Positions 1 through 8,543 of a stretch of 64,000 nt of DNA are shown piece by piece. The DNA comes from Polyangiaceae bacterium (GTDB taxonomy: Bacteria > Myxococcota_A > Polyangia > Polyangiales > Polyangiaceae), in contig JACKEA010000005.1 of NCBI GenBank assembly GCA_020633235.1, positions 806,001 through 870,000 of the forward strand. The letters are read 5' to 3'. The notes under the pieces were generated by a model that worked only from the letters and a program-made list of their open reading frames with translations, had not been told where the DNA came from and did not search any database. Both the position numbers and the translations under genes were made by a program. Within the stretch, counting starts at the first letter, position 1; every line of letters starts with the position of its first letter.

Positions 1-579
1 GAATTTGCCTTTGAGCTGGCCGGCCTCGGTCTGGGTGATGCGGTCGGCCGCCTTGGCGATGCCGAAATCCAGCACTTTCACGGCGCCGCCATAAGTGACG
101 AAGATGTTTTGCGGGGATACGTCCCGATGCACGAGCCGCAGCGGGTTCCCATCCGGGTCCGTGAGCTCGTGAGCGGCGTGAAGGCCGGCGCAGGCCTCGG
201 CGACGATGTAGGCACACAGGGCGAAGTCGGTGTTCTTGCCCGTCACCATGCTGCGGCGGATGAGCCCGGCGGCGTTCTCGCCCTCCAGGTACTCCATCAC
301 CAGGTACAGGTCGTCGCCTTCCTGGCCGAGCTCGGATACGCTCACCACGTTGGGATGGCGGATCTGTGCAGCCAAGCGCGCCTCGTCCAGGAACATGCTG
401 ACGAAGCTCTGCTGTTCCGCCAGGTGTGGCAGAATCCGCTTGATGACGAGCGGCCGCTCGAAGCCGCTGGGCCCCACCAGACGTCCCAGCAGGATCTCCG
501 CCATGCCCCCGGTGGCTAGGCGCCCGGCTACTTCATAGCGTCCGACCCGCTCGGTCGCGTGTGATTCCGCTGCGCCCAT
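1..579 (-). CDS. Ser/Thr protein kinase, 5' part (runs off left edge)
   Basis: The first 193 codons of a eukaryotic-like Ser/Thr kinase are open to the window edge. The N-lobe shows the Gly-loop region GRLATGGMAEILLGR (about residues 19-33), the ATP-anchoring Lys47 in VIKRIL and Glu66 in DEARLA. The C-lobe shows the catalytic loop HRDVSPQN (Asp153, Asn158) and DFGIAK (Asp171). The HRDxSPQN form is common in myxobacterial kinases. The activation segment, the rest of the C-lobe and any TM or sensor part lie outside the window. The ATG at 577-579 is only about 29 bp from the start of the divergent TPR gene, so the two promoters must overlap each other or the coding sequences. It is probably active, since all key residues seen are present; substrate unknown. 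Confidence 0.93.
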   Translation of the reverse strand, partial: MGAAESHATERVGRYEVAGRLATGGMAEILLGRLVGPSGFERPLVIKRILPHLAEQQSFVSMFLDEARLAAQIRHPNVVSVSELGQEGDDLYLVMEYLEGENAAGLIRRSMVTGKNTDFALCAYIVAEACAGLHAAHELTDPDGNPLRLVHRDVSPQNIFVTYGGAVKVLDFGIAKAADRITQTEAGQLKGKF

Positions 580-608
580 TTCCCCTGATAGACTAGAACG
601 TTATCCCA

Positions 609-1421
609 ATGCGAGCACTTCGAACAAGACTGCGCGCCGCCCTGAGCCTCGTGACAATTGGCTTGGTTTTTGTACCCGCAGTGGCGTTCGGGCAGGCGGC
701 CGGATCGAAGAAGAGCGCACGAAAGCAGGCGCTCGAGTTGTTCGATCAAAGCGCCGAGAGCTACCGCGCCGGGCGTTTCGACGAAGCCGCCAAGCTCCTG
801 GAGAAGGCTTACGCACTGCATCAAGAACCGGTGCTTCTCTACAATCTCGGCCGCGCCTACGAGGGGCTGGGCGAGTACGAAAAGGCTGTGGACGCCTATC
901 GCCGCTATCTCGAGCAGGCCCCCGACGCCAAGGACCGCGGCGCCCTCGAACGGCGCGTGGAAACCATGGAGCAACAGATCGCCGAGAAGGAGAAGCTCGA
1001 GGCGAACCAGAAGCGACCCGAGGACGCAGCAAGCCAGCAGAAGCAGAAGAAGGAACCGAAACAGGACAAGCCCGCGAAGGCAGACTCCGGCGAGAGCTGG
1101 TTTCCCGGTCCCATTCCTTGGATCGTCGCGGGCGTGGGTGTCGCCGGCCTGGCCGCGGGCGGCTATTTCGGCGTTCGGGCGTCCAGCAAGCGCAGTGAAG
1201 CGGCGGACGAGCCCGTGCAACGCCGAGCGGCCGACACCTTCAGCGAAGCGGAGAGCGCGGCGTCCATGGCGAACGTGTTCTTCATTGCGGGAGCGGTACT
1301 CACGGCGGGAGGCGTCACATGGATTGTCCTCGACCAGAGCGGGAAGTCGAACAAGGAGAAGAAGGCGCGCATCGAGCTGCACCTGAGCCCGACCGGGGTG
1401 GCCGTGGGAGGCCGCCTCTGA
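609..1421 (+). CDS. TPR protein with signal peptide and two C-terminal TM helices
   Basis: A 270-residue envelope protein. A signal peptide (about residues 1-29) is followed by two or three TPR units (residues 40-120, with FDQSAESYRAGRFDEA and LLYNLGRAYEGLGEYEKAV typical of TPR helices). Next come a charged Glu/Lys/Gln coiled-coil stretch (120-160) and two hydrophobic helices (about 168-190 and 215-240) separated by an Ala/Glu-rich helical loop. The short tail ends in TGVAVGGRL. The same plan occurs at 45508, also beside a kinase. TPRs usually bind proteins, so a role as scaffold or partner of the divergent kinase is inferred. Its stop overlaps the ATG of the next gene (ATGA), so the two are translationally coupled. 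Confidence 0.85.
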   Translation: MRALRTRLRAALSLVTIGLVFVPAVAFGQAAGSKKSARKQALELFDQSAESYRAGRFDEAAKLLEKAYALHQEPVLLYNLGRAYEGLGEYEKAVDAYRRYLEQAPDAKDRGALERRVETMEQQIAEKEKLEANQKRPEDAASQQKQKKEPKQDKPAKADSGESWFPGPIPWIVAGVGVAGLAAGGYFGVRASSKRSEAADEPVQRRAADTFSEAESAASMANVFFIAGAVLTAGGVTWIVLDQSGKSNKEKKARIELHLSPTGVAVGGRL

Positions 1422-2350
1422 TGACGAAGTGGTGGATGCTTTCCCCGGCGTTGGTGGTGGTCACCGCGTGCAGCGTCGACCCCGTGGATCTCCGAGGTAA
1501 GAGCTGCCCCTGCGACGACGGCTTCGTGTGTGACCCCGTCGAGAACGTCTGCGTCACCACCTTGGACGCCAGCGTGGGCGGCAGCTCCGGCACGGCAGGA
1601 GCCGGTGGCACGGGCGCCCTCGGTGGCGACGGCGGGACCGGCGGCGATGCAGGAACCGCGGCCAGCGGCGGAACGGGGGGTGCGCCCGGTGGCGGTGGCG
1701 TGGCAGGGACGGGCGGTAGCGCGGGTACCGGCGCGACCGCAGGCACGGGCGGCAGCGCGGGCACCGGAGCAACCGCGGGCACGGGCGGCACCGCGGGCAC
1801 GGGTGGCACCAGTGCCTGCGGTCCCGGACAGAAGCTCTGCTCGAGCGGCTGCGTCGACGAAGACGTGGCCCACGGCTGCAGCTCGACCAGCTGCGCAGCC
1901 TGTCCCACGGGCATTCATGGCGATGCCGCCTGCATCTCCGGCAGCTGCGGCTTTACGTGCGACCCGGGCTACGGCGACTGTACTTCCGCCAACGGTTGCG
2001 AGACCAACCTGCAGACCAGCGCTGCGCATTGCGGCGCGTGCACCCACGCTTGCCCCAGCGGCGCGAGCTGCGTGGACGGCGCCTGCCACTGCGGTGAGGA
2101 CAACCAGTGCGGCACGGACGGAAAGTGCACCCAGAGCACGGGACTTTGCTCCTGCAACGGTAACGCTTGCGTGTGGGGCGAACAGTGCAAGACGTCCACG
2201 ACCTGCGGGTGCAATGGCGGCGCGGACTGCTCCGCGGGGGAGCTCTGCTGTCCGTCCGGCTGCGCCAACATCCAGAACGACGCGAAGAATTGCGGCGGCT
2301 GTGGCAAGGACTGCGGCGCCGGCAAGTGCGTCAACGGAAACTGTCAGTGA
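1421..2350 (+). CDS. Cysteine-rich lipoprotein with Gly/Thr/Ala linker
   Basis: A 309-residue predicted lipoprotein. The start at 1421 overlaps the upstream stop and gives a clean signal ending in lipobox VTACS. After a short Cys-containing segment (SCPCDDGFVCD) there is a low-complexity linker of about 80 residues built from AGTGGSAGTGAT-like units. A Cys-rich domain follows with repeated CGAC, CSSGC, CSCNG and CGGCGKDCGAGKCVNG blocks, the disulfide-knot style seen in many myxobacterial surface lipoproteins. It may be a surface-displayed disulfide-stabilised adhesin or receptor, but no catalytic motif is visible. It sits between the TPR gene and the PH-domain gene and overlaps both by 1-4 bases, so the three form a tight operon. 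Confidence 0.85.
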   Translation: MTKWWMLSPALVVVTACSVDPVDLRGKSCPCDDGFVCDPVENVCVTTLDASVGGSSGTAGAGGTGALGGDGGTGGDAGTAASGGTGGAPGGGGVAGTGGSAGTGATAGTGGSAGTGATAGTGGTAGTGGTSACGPGQKLCSSGCVDEDVAHGCSSTSCAACPTGIHGDAACISGSCGFTCDPGYGDCTSANGCETNLQTSAAHCGACTHACPSGASCVDGACHCGEDNQCGTDGKCTQSTGLCSCNGNACVWGEQCKTSTTCGCNGGADCSAGELCCPSGCANIQNDAKNCGGCGKDCGAGKCVNGNCQ

Positions 2351-2763
2351 GCGCCGAAGCGGAGCAGGTACTGTTCGCGGGTCGCCCCGCCCTGCTTCCT
2401 GGCCTGGGAACCTTGCTGCTGGTCATCTTCACCCTGGGTCTCGCGCTGCCGGTGCTGTGGTTTCGGCGCCAGAGCAAGAGCTACAAGATCACCACCCAAC
2501 GGGTCGTCATCGAAACGGGACTCTTGTCCAAATCGATGGAGCAGATCGATCTCTATCGCATCACGGATTACGTGGTGGAACGGCCGTTCTCGCAACGCAT
2601 CTTGGGCACGGGAAACCTGATCTTGGAGACGATGGACAAGACCACCCCCGAAGTCCACCTGGACGCCCTGTCCACGAACGTGGTGGCGCTGTACGAAAGG
2701 CTGCGCGCCGCGACCGAGACCGAAAAGCTCCGTCGCGGCGTTCGCGTCGTCGACTACGAGTGA
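2347..2763 (+). CDS. bPH_2 (DUF304-type) PH-domain membrane protein
   Basis: A 138-residue protein starting at a GTG that overlaps the previous stop (GTGA). A short N-terminal part (EQVLFAGRP) precedes a hydrophobic stretch (about residues 14-34, LLPGLGTLLLVIFTLGLALP) and then RRQSKSYKITTQRVVIETGLLSKSMEQIDLYRITD. That pattern (YKIT..R....G...K....I.L..I.D) is the hallmark of bacterial PH domains of the YdbS/YdbT type. Such proteins sit at the cytoplasmic membrane with the PH fold in the cytosol. Their ligand is usually unknown. It ends four bases before the convergent acylase gene. The family call is firm, the role is not. Confidence 0.88.
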   Translation: MSAEAEQVLFAGRPALLPGLGTLLLVIFTLGLALPVLWFRRQSKSYKITTQRVVIETGLLSKSMEQIDLYRITDYVVERPFSQRILGTGNLILETMDKTTPEVHLDALSTNVVALYERLRAATETEKLRRGVRVVDYE

Positions 2764-2767
2764 ACGG

Positions 2768-5743
2768 TCACGGCTGAAACAGCGTCTGGCCGGCGCCGGA
2801 GGGCAACGCCGCGAGCACGTCGTCCAGCTCGAACGGGATGGGATGCGTCTCGTTCTTGCGCCAGTATTCCGCCTCGTCGCGGAAGTGCTCGCTGTCCTTG
2901 TCCATCACGGCGCCGCCGGGCAAGGCGTTCCGAATCACGGGCCCCGTGGGCGTCATCTCCGCCACGAAGCGCTGGACCGGCCCCGAGCCGTACTCGAAGT
3001 TCAGGTCGCTCTTCAGGCTGCGCGTGATGCCGAAGTTCGATGCATCCACGTTCCACTGGTCGCCGTGGCGGGGGAACCCCTTGGGAAACACTGGATCCGA
3101 CGTCGGCGGGATGTCGGCAAACCACAGCGGGTTCAGGCTGTCGAAGCGCACTCGATGCAGGTCTCCCCAGCGCCAGGAGGCGCGATCAGCACCGAAGATC
3201 TTCACCAGATCGTCCACGGCATCGAGCATCGCGGTCACCAGCCGATCGTCCTTGCTCTCGGTGGTGGCCGTGGTGGAAATGTCGTCCCACAAGATGCTCT
3301 GGCCGCTCGCGGCATCGTAGGTAGCCAGCGTCGTCGGATCTTCTTCCAGCAGGCGGATGAAGCCGCGCACCGTGTAGGTGCTGCCCAGGGAGGACTGGCC
3401 GATCAGCGTCAGCTCGTCCTCGAAGGTGCGAGCGATGGCCCGCACGATCCAGGCGTTGAAGATGACCGTGGCCTTGGCGTTCGCGGCCTCCTGGGCATCC
3501 ACGTTCAGCGTGCCGTCATCCAGATTGATGCCCGCGTCGGCGGAGAACCCGCCGGTCTGCCAAGCCGTGAGCGAAGCAATGAGATCGGGCACGTCCGCCG
3601 CGGCGTAGCGGGAGTCCGCGACCACGGTCGCTAGATCCGGATGCGCGCCCGCCGTCGCCTTTTCGGCCTCCGCGTTCTGGAGCGCCGTGAGCAGGTACTG
3701 GGCGAGCCGGCTGCCGAGCGCGCTCTTGTGATCTCCCTGGATGCTCGACATCCCGTCCGGGTCGATGCCGTCCGCCTCCGCCGTGAGCCGCTCTTCGATG
3801 CGCCCCAGGCGGAAGCCCTGCGCGAACTCGCTGCCGATGTAGAACGGCTTGTTGTTCGGCAACAGGTCGTTGCTCGGGTCGTTGTCGATCGTGGAGCCGA
3901 CATTGTCGGTGTTGGCCGTGGCGATCCAACCCTTGGCCGGCGTCTTGAGCTTGGGCAGGTAGGCTTCTTCCAGGTACTCCCCGGTCCACTCGTAGTCCCC
4001 GCTCTCCCCGTCCAGCACGAAGGCCGGCAGCGTGCCGGTGAAGGTCGCGGGATCCCAGGTGTAGGCCTTCTTGTCGCGGTAGGGCAGCTTCGCCGGGGCG
4101 GTCCATTGGATGTCGCCGGCGCTGTCGGCGAACATCCAGTTCTGGGCGCCGGTTCCGAAGGGCAGCATCGCCTTGCGAGCGTCATCCACGTTCTTCGAGC
4201 GCGGGAGGTTGAACACCGCTTCCACCTCGCCGGTGGGCATGTGCCCGGTCCAGCGCACGCTGAGGGCCGTGCCGCTGGGCGCGTCCACCTGGTGTGAGGA
4301 GTTGATCTTGGGAACCAGCGGCCCGTGGTGGGGCACCACCAGCACGTCCCAGGTGTAGTCGGGATTGTCCGCGATCTTGATCGTCTCCGAGACCTTCTCG
4401 AAGGGGACGTCCGCGCCTTTGAACACGACACCCTTGCCGTCGCTGCTCAGGGTCTCCTTCCACACGTCCGTCACGTCGTAGCCGGCGGTGGTGGCGCCCC
4501 AGGCCAGGGTGCGGTTGCTGCCCAGAATGACACCGGGGATGCCGGGGAACGCCAGACCGATGATCTCGAAATCGTCGCTCGGATCGTCGGCGTTCTCGAC
4601 CACCACGTGGGTCGGCCAGAACACCATGGGCGACGAGAGCCCGAGGTGCGGATCGTTGGCCACGATGGCATTGCCCGACTTCGTCTTCGCGCCCGCCACG
4701 GCCCAGTTGTTGGAACCGGCGAACTCGTCTCCGCCCACGAAATTCTTGGCGCTCTCCACCGCGCTCACGAACGGCGCGACGGACTTTCGCAGCTCCTTCG
4801 GCAGATCGATGAAGCTCGCGATCGGGGCCTTGTGCTTCGGCTTGCCCATCCGTAGCAGGTTCTTGGACGGCGCCGCCGGCCACAGCATGTCCGCCGTCTG
4901 GGTGGGGTCGTCCGGGTAGCTGGTGAGCGGCGTGTTCGGCACTGGCGGCGCAAATCGCACCAGATCAATCAAGATCCCGCTGCGCTTGGCGACGTCCGGA
5001 TCCGACGCCGTGGAAGCGAACGTCGAGCGAAGCGCGTCCACCTTGGAGGTGAGGCTGATGTCGGCGTCAGCGTCGTAGCTCAGCGAGAACGTCTGCAGGC
5101 GTCCCATGGCCAGGGTGTCCACCGGCGACCAGTCCGTGAACGCCGAGGGCGGCATTCCGGGCAGCGACTGCGGCAGCTTTACGTCACCGTTGCGAAGGGC
5201 GGCGTTGTATTGCGAGATGCCATCGCTGAAGGCGTCGAGGGCGCGCTTGACCTCACTCTGGGGATCCAGGTTGTCGTAGATTTGCTTGGCCACCCGCCCG
5301 AGGCCGATGGTGCGCATCGTGATGTCACTGTCGATCTGTCCGGCATCCGCGCCGCCGAACAGCTCCGCCAAGCGCCCCGTCGCCAAGCGGCGGGCGATCT
5401 CGAGCTGGCCGGCGCGATCCACCGCCATCATCCAACCCTGCACGCGGAAGGCGTCCATGGTGTTTCTGGCGTAGATGTGCACCATGCCGTACTTGTCACG
5501 CACCACACTCACGGCATCCTGAAGCCCGGACAGCTTGACCGTCTCGGCGGTATCGAGCTTGTCGCCAAGGATGCCGGTGTCGCCGCCCCCGTCGGTCGCG
5601 TCTCCCGTTGCGACGTCGGAGCCAGCGTCGGTCCCGCCATCCTTGTCGGACGGTGAAGCACCCACACCTTCGTCGTCACCACAGCCTTGAGCGGCGGCAA
5701 AAGCGAAAGAAACGATCAGCGGAGCAATCCAGCGAAGCCTCAT
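2768..5743 (-). CDS. Penicillin acylase (penicillin amidase) family, exported
   Basis: A 991-residue N-terminal-nucleophile hydrolase. After an export signal (residues 1-20) and a Gly/Asp/Thr-rich spacer to about 60, the chain starts with VVRDKYGMVHIYA, typical of the acylase alpha subunit. The autoprocessing site is EFAGSNNWAV, with Ser344 as the nucleophile freed by cleavage of the precursor. The family motifs ANDPHLGL and GLAFPGIPGVILGSNRTLAWG follow, and HGDQWNVDAS and DPVFPKGFPRHG lie near the C-terminus. Family members hydrolyse amide bonds of penicillins, N-acyl homoserine lactones and other N-acyl compounds. The natural substrate cannot be read from sequence. A Cys at residue 21 suggests lipidation, but the lipobox (AQGC) is weak. 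Confidence 0.93.
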   Translation of the reverse strand: MRLRWIAPLIVSFAFAAAQGCGDDEGVGASPSDKDGGTDAGSDVATGDATDGGGDTGILGDKLDTAETVKLSGLQDAVSVVRDKYGMVHIYARNTMDAFRVQGWMMAVDRAGQLEIARRLATGRLAELFGGADAGQIDSDITMRTIGLGRVAKQIYDNLDPQSEVKRALDAFSDGISQYNAALRNGDVKLPQSLPGMPPSAFTDWSPVDTLAMGRLQTFSLSYDADADISLTSKVDALRSTFASTASDPDVAKRSGILIDLVRFAPPVPNTPLTSYPDDPTQTADMLWPAAPSKNLLRMGKPKHKAPIASFIDLPKELRKSVAPFVSAVESAKNFVGGDEFAGSNNWAVAGAKTKSGNAIVANDPHLGLSSPMVFWPTHVVVENADDPSDDFEIIGLAFPGIPGVILGSNRTLAWGATTAGYDVTDVWKETLSSDGKGVVFKGADVPFEKVSETIKIADNPDYTWDVLVVPHHGPLVPKINSSHQVDAPSGTALSVRWTGHMPTGEVEAVFNLPRSKNVDDARKAMLPFGTGAQNWMFADSAGDIQWTAPAKLPYRDKKAYTWDPATFTGTLPAFVLDGESGDYEWTGEYLEEAYLPKLKTPAKGWIATANTDNVGSTIDNDPSNDLLPNNKPFYIGSEFAQGFRLGRIEERLTAEADGIDPDGMSSIQGDHKSALGSRLAQYLLTALQNAEAEKATAGAHPDLATVVADSRYAAADVPDLIASLTAWQTGGFSADAGINLDDGTLNVDAQEAANAKATVIFNAWIVRAIARTFEDELTLIGQSSLGSTYTVRGFIRLLEEDPTTLATYDAASGQSILWDDISTTATTESKDDRLVTAMLDAVDDLVKIFGADRASWRWGDLHRVRFDSLNPLWFADIPPTSDPVFPKGFPRHGDQWNVDASNFGITRSLKSDLNFEYGSGPVQRFVAEMTPTGPVIRNALPGGAVMDKDSEHFRDEAEYWRKNETHPIPFELDDVLAALPSGAGQTLFQP

Positions 5744-5800
5744 GCCTGGACCTTTTGCCAGGTCCGAGCCGCGCGCAAGGCCGCTGGTGCGGAAAACGCG

Positions 5801-6295
5801 TCAGGCGCCCAGGCGGACCTGCTCCAGACCCTGGCGGGCCAAGGCGTCGGCGCGCTCGTTCTCGGGATGCCCCGCGTGTCCCTTCACCCAGTGCCAATCC
5901 ACGTCGTGCGGCTGGATCGCGGTCTCCAGGCGCTGCCACAGGTCGACGTTCTTCACGGGCTTCTTGGCCGCCGTCTTCCAGCCACGACGCTTCCAGTTCG
6001 GCAACCAAGACGTGATGCCGTCCCGCAGGTAGACGCTGTCGGTGTAGAGTTGGACGCGCATCGGGCGCTTCAGCGTCTCCAGCGCGCGGATGGCAGCCAT
6101 GAGCTCCATCCGATTGTTGGTGGTCTGCGCTTCGCCACCGCACAGCTCGCGCTCCGCGCCACGGTAGCGCAACACTGCCCCCCAACCCCCGGGCCCCGGA
6201 TTCCCCGAGCAGGCCCCGTCCGTGTAGATGTCCACCGCCTCGGTCACGTCGCGCTGGTACCACGGATCCGTCCGCGGCCGCACGCGTCCATCCAA
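5801..6295 (-). CDS. rnhA: Ribonuclease HI
   Basis: RNase HI cleaves the RNA strand of RNA-DNA hybrids (R-loops, primer remnants). The motifs are complete: YTDGACSGNPGPGGWGA with Asp26, NRMELMAA with Glu64, LYTDSVYLRDGI with Asp86, and VKGHAGHPENERAD with His140 and Asp150. The spacing between them (60 and 64 residues) equals that of E. coli Asp10-Asp70-Asp134. The WLPNWKRRGWK basic handle is present. With the ATG at 6295 the protein has about 16 extra N-terminal residues. A GTG at 6247 would place the first Asp exactly at position 10 and may be the true start. It is divergent from the fibro-slime lipoprotein gene. Confidence 0.96.
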   Translation of the reverse strand: MDGRVRPRTDPWYQRDVTEAVDIYTDGACSGNPGPGGWGAVLRYRGAERELCGGEAQTTNNRMELMAAIRALETLKRPMRVQLYTDSVYLRDGITSWLPNWKRRGWKTAAKKPVKNVDLWQRLETAIQPHDVDWHWVKGHAGHPENERADALARQGLEQVRLGA

Positions 6296-6373
6296 GACCG
6301 AATAGTCCGTCGCCAGTGGACGCGCCTGGCTCCCGGTACCAGCGACTGGTACTCTCCAGGCCTGGAGGTTCGG

Positions 6374-7234
6374 ATGTGGCGTAGGCCCTCACGCTTGGCG
6401 AGCATCGTCGCGACCCTCGCCCTGGTCGGCTGCGGCGGGAGCGACGACGGAAGCACCGTCGCGAGCAATGGCTCCGGCGGCAGCGGCGCGAGCGGCGGCG
6501 GGGGCGGCGGCGGCCTGATCGGAACCGGTAGCACCGGCAACGGGGGTGGTGGCGGCGCTGCCGGCGGCGGCTCCGGCGGCAATGGCGGCGCTGCGGGCAA
6601 CGGTTTCTGCGGCAGCACCCTGACGGGCACGATCCGCGACTTCCAACAGAGCCACCCGGACTTCGAGTTCAAGATCGAAAGCGACCCGGGCATCGTCGAG
6701 ACGAACCTGGGGAGCGATGGCAAGCCCGTGTACGCCGGGCAGACGAACAACCCGACCACCACCGGCAAGGCGAACTTCGACCAGTGGTATCGCGACGTTC
6801 CGGGCGTGAACCAGAAGGACTTGCTCGCGATCCCGCTCACGAACACCTCCGGCAACGTGTGGACCTACGACAACTCCGCGTTCTTCCCCATCGATGGCAA
6901 GCTGTTCGGCAACGAGGGCAATCCCCACAACTTTCACTTCACCTTCGAGCTCCATACCAAGTTCGTTTACCAGGGCGGAGAGGTGTTCACGTTCACCGGC
7001 GACGACGACTTGTTCGTGTTCGTGAACGGCAAGCTGGGCATCGATCTCGGAGGCGTGCATGGCGCCGAGAGCGGCCAGATCGATCTCGACGCGAAGAGCG
7101 GGGAGCTCGGGATCAGCAAGGGCGGAACCTACGCCCTCGACTTCTTCTTTGCCGAGCGCCACACGTCGGAGTCGAACTTCCGAATCGACACCACCATCGC
7201 CTCGTTCGTCGACTGCGGGCCCGAAATCCGCTGA
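6374..7234 (+). CDS. Fibro-slime domain lipoprotein
   Basis: A 286-residue predicted lipoprotein. The signal ends in lipobox LALVGCGG, and a 60-residue Gly/Ser/Ala linker follows. The C-terminal domain of about 190 residues matches the fibro-slime pattern known from Dictyostelium slime-related and bacterial surface proteins. It contains TGTIRDFQQSHPDFE, NFDQWYRDVPGVN, HNFHFTFELHTKFVY, FTFTGDDDLFVFVNGKLGIDLGGVHG and TYALDFFFAERHTSESNFRIDT. The GDDDLFVFVNG element resembles the PA14-like carbohydrate-binding fold. A role in matrix or polysaccharide binding is inferred. Start choice: the ATG at 6374 gives the best signal peptide; upstream in-frame sequence is antisense to rnhA. Confidence 0.9.
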   Translation: MWRRPSRLASIVATLALVGCGGSDDGSTVASNGSGGSGASGGGGGGGLIGTGSTGNGGGGGAAGGGSGGNGGAAGNGFCGSTLTGTIRDFQQSHPDFEFKIESDPGIVETNLGSDGKPVYAGQTNNPTTTGKANFDQWYRDVPGVNQKDLLAIPLTNTSGNVWTYDNSAFFPIDGKLFGNEGNPHNFHFTFELHTKFVYQGGEVFTFTGDDDLFVFVNGKLGIDLGGVHGAESGQIDLDAKSGELGISKGGTYALDFFFAERHTSESNFRIDTTIASFVDCGPEIR

Positions 7235-7270
7235 TCTCCGCGGCCGAAGGCCTGTGATAGAACGGGCCTC

Positions 7271-8542
7271 ATGGAGGCGGAGCGGAGGGAAATCAGCTTC
7301 GGTCGGGGCGCGTACGTCGTCCTCGGCGTGCTCGCCGTGGGGCTCCTGCTCTGGTGGCTGCGGGGCGTGCTCACGCCCATCTTCCTGGCCTTCACCATCG
7401 CCTACATCCTCGATCCGGTGGTCGACCGCCTGGAGCGCTGGAAGCTCCCCCGGGGCGCCGCCATCGCCGTGGTGCTCGGCGGCTTTCTGCTGGCCATTGC
7501 CGGCTTCGCTTTGCTGGTCCTGCCGGACGTCATCCGCGACATCGTGGGCGTCGCCCGGGAGCTGCCCGCCCACGCGAAGAGCGCGCTGGACCGCGCCGAG
7601 CCCTACCTCGCGAGCCACGGCGTCACGCTGCCCCACTCCGCCGACGAGTGGGTCGCGCGGCTTCAAGCCAACACGGACAAGCTCTCCAGCGTACCCCTCT
7701 CTCCCATCGGGAGCGTGCTCAAGTCCGTGATCGGCGGGACGTTCTCGGCGATCGGAGCGGTGCTGGCAGCGCTGATCGTCCCCATCCTCGCGGTGTATCT
7801 GTTGAGCGACTTCGACAACATCACCGCCGGGGTTCGGGATCTGATCCCGATGCGTTACCGCGCCACCGTCGTCGGCTACGCCACCGAGATCGATCTGGTG
7901 CTGAGTCAGTTCATGCGCGGCCAGCTGACGGTCATGGGCATCCTGGCGGTGCTGTATGGCGGCTCCTACGCCATCCTCGGTATCCGCCTCGCCATTCCCA
8001 TCGGCATCGCCGCCGGTGTGCTGAACATCGTGCCCTACGTGGGCAGCGCCTTTGCGCTGGTGGCGGGGCTCCTGATGGCGGTCCTTGGAGGCGGCGGCTG
8101 GGTTCAAATCGTCGGCGTCATCGTCGCCTATGCCGTGGTCCAAACGCTGGAAGGCTTCGTGATCACGCCTCGCGTCGTGGGCGAGAGCGTGGGCCTGAAG
8201 GAAGTCTGGGTGCTGCTGGCGTTGTTCGTGGCCGGAGAGATCTTCGGCTTTCTCGGCGTGCTGCTGGCCGTGCCGATGGCCGCGGTGCTCAAGATCTTCG
8301 TGACGCGCGCGGTGAAGCACTATCGCGAGAGCGCCCTTTACCTGACGCCGGCGGAGGTCGTGGCAACGGGCCCGCCGTTCTCCGCGCCGGAAGTGTCGGA
8401 GCCGCCGCTGCCGGTGGAGGACGACGCGGGCCCTGCGCCAGAGGCGTCCGTAGAGGACGACGCGGGCCCTGCGCCGGAGGCGTCCGCGCCTGACGACGCG
8501 GAAGAATCGCCGCCGCCCAGCGAACCGCGCCCGGCGGACTGA
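7271..8542 (+). CDS. AI-2E family transporter (UPF0118 / PF01594)
   Basis: A 423-residue polytopic membrane protein with about eight TM helices. Recognisable elements are the N-terminal pair ending in LAFTIAYILDPVVDRLERW, the central amphipathic section, and the conserved C-terminal core (GIRLAIPIGIAAGVLNIVPYVG, VVGESVGLKEVWVLLALFVAGEIFGFLGVLLAVPMAA, split here by many residues). The family includes E. coli TqsA and assorted exporters or antiporters, so an autoinducer-2 role cannot be assumed. The last 60 residues form a cytosolic acidic tail with a tandem repeat (VEDDAGPAPEAS twice). The gene ends one base before the convergent lipoprotein gene. Confidence 0.93.
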   Translation: MEAERREISFGRGAYVVLGVLAVGLLLWWLRGVLTPIFLAFTIAYILDPVVDRLERWKLPRGAAIAVVLGGFLLAIAGFALLVLPDVIRDIVGVARELPAHAKSALDRAEPYLASHGVTLPHSADEWVARLQANTDKLSSVPLSPIGSVLKSVIGGTFSAIGAVLAALIVPILAVYLLSDFDNITAGVRDLIPMRYRATVVGYATEIDLVLSQFMRGQLTVMGILAVLYGGSYAILGIRLAIPIGIAAGVLNIVPYVGSAFALVAGLLMAVLGGGGWVQIVGVIVAYAVVQTLEGFVITPRVVGESVGLKEVWVLLALFVAGEIFGFLGVLLAVPMAAVLKIFVTRAVKHYRESALYLTPAEVVATGPPFSAPEVSEPPLPVEDDAGPAPEASVEDDAGPAPEASAPDDAEESPPPSEPRPAD

Positions 8543-8543
8543 G

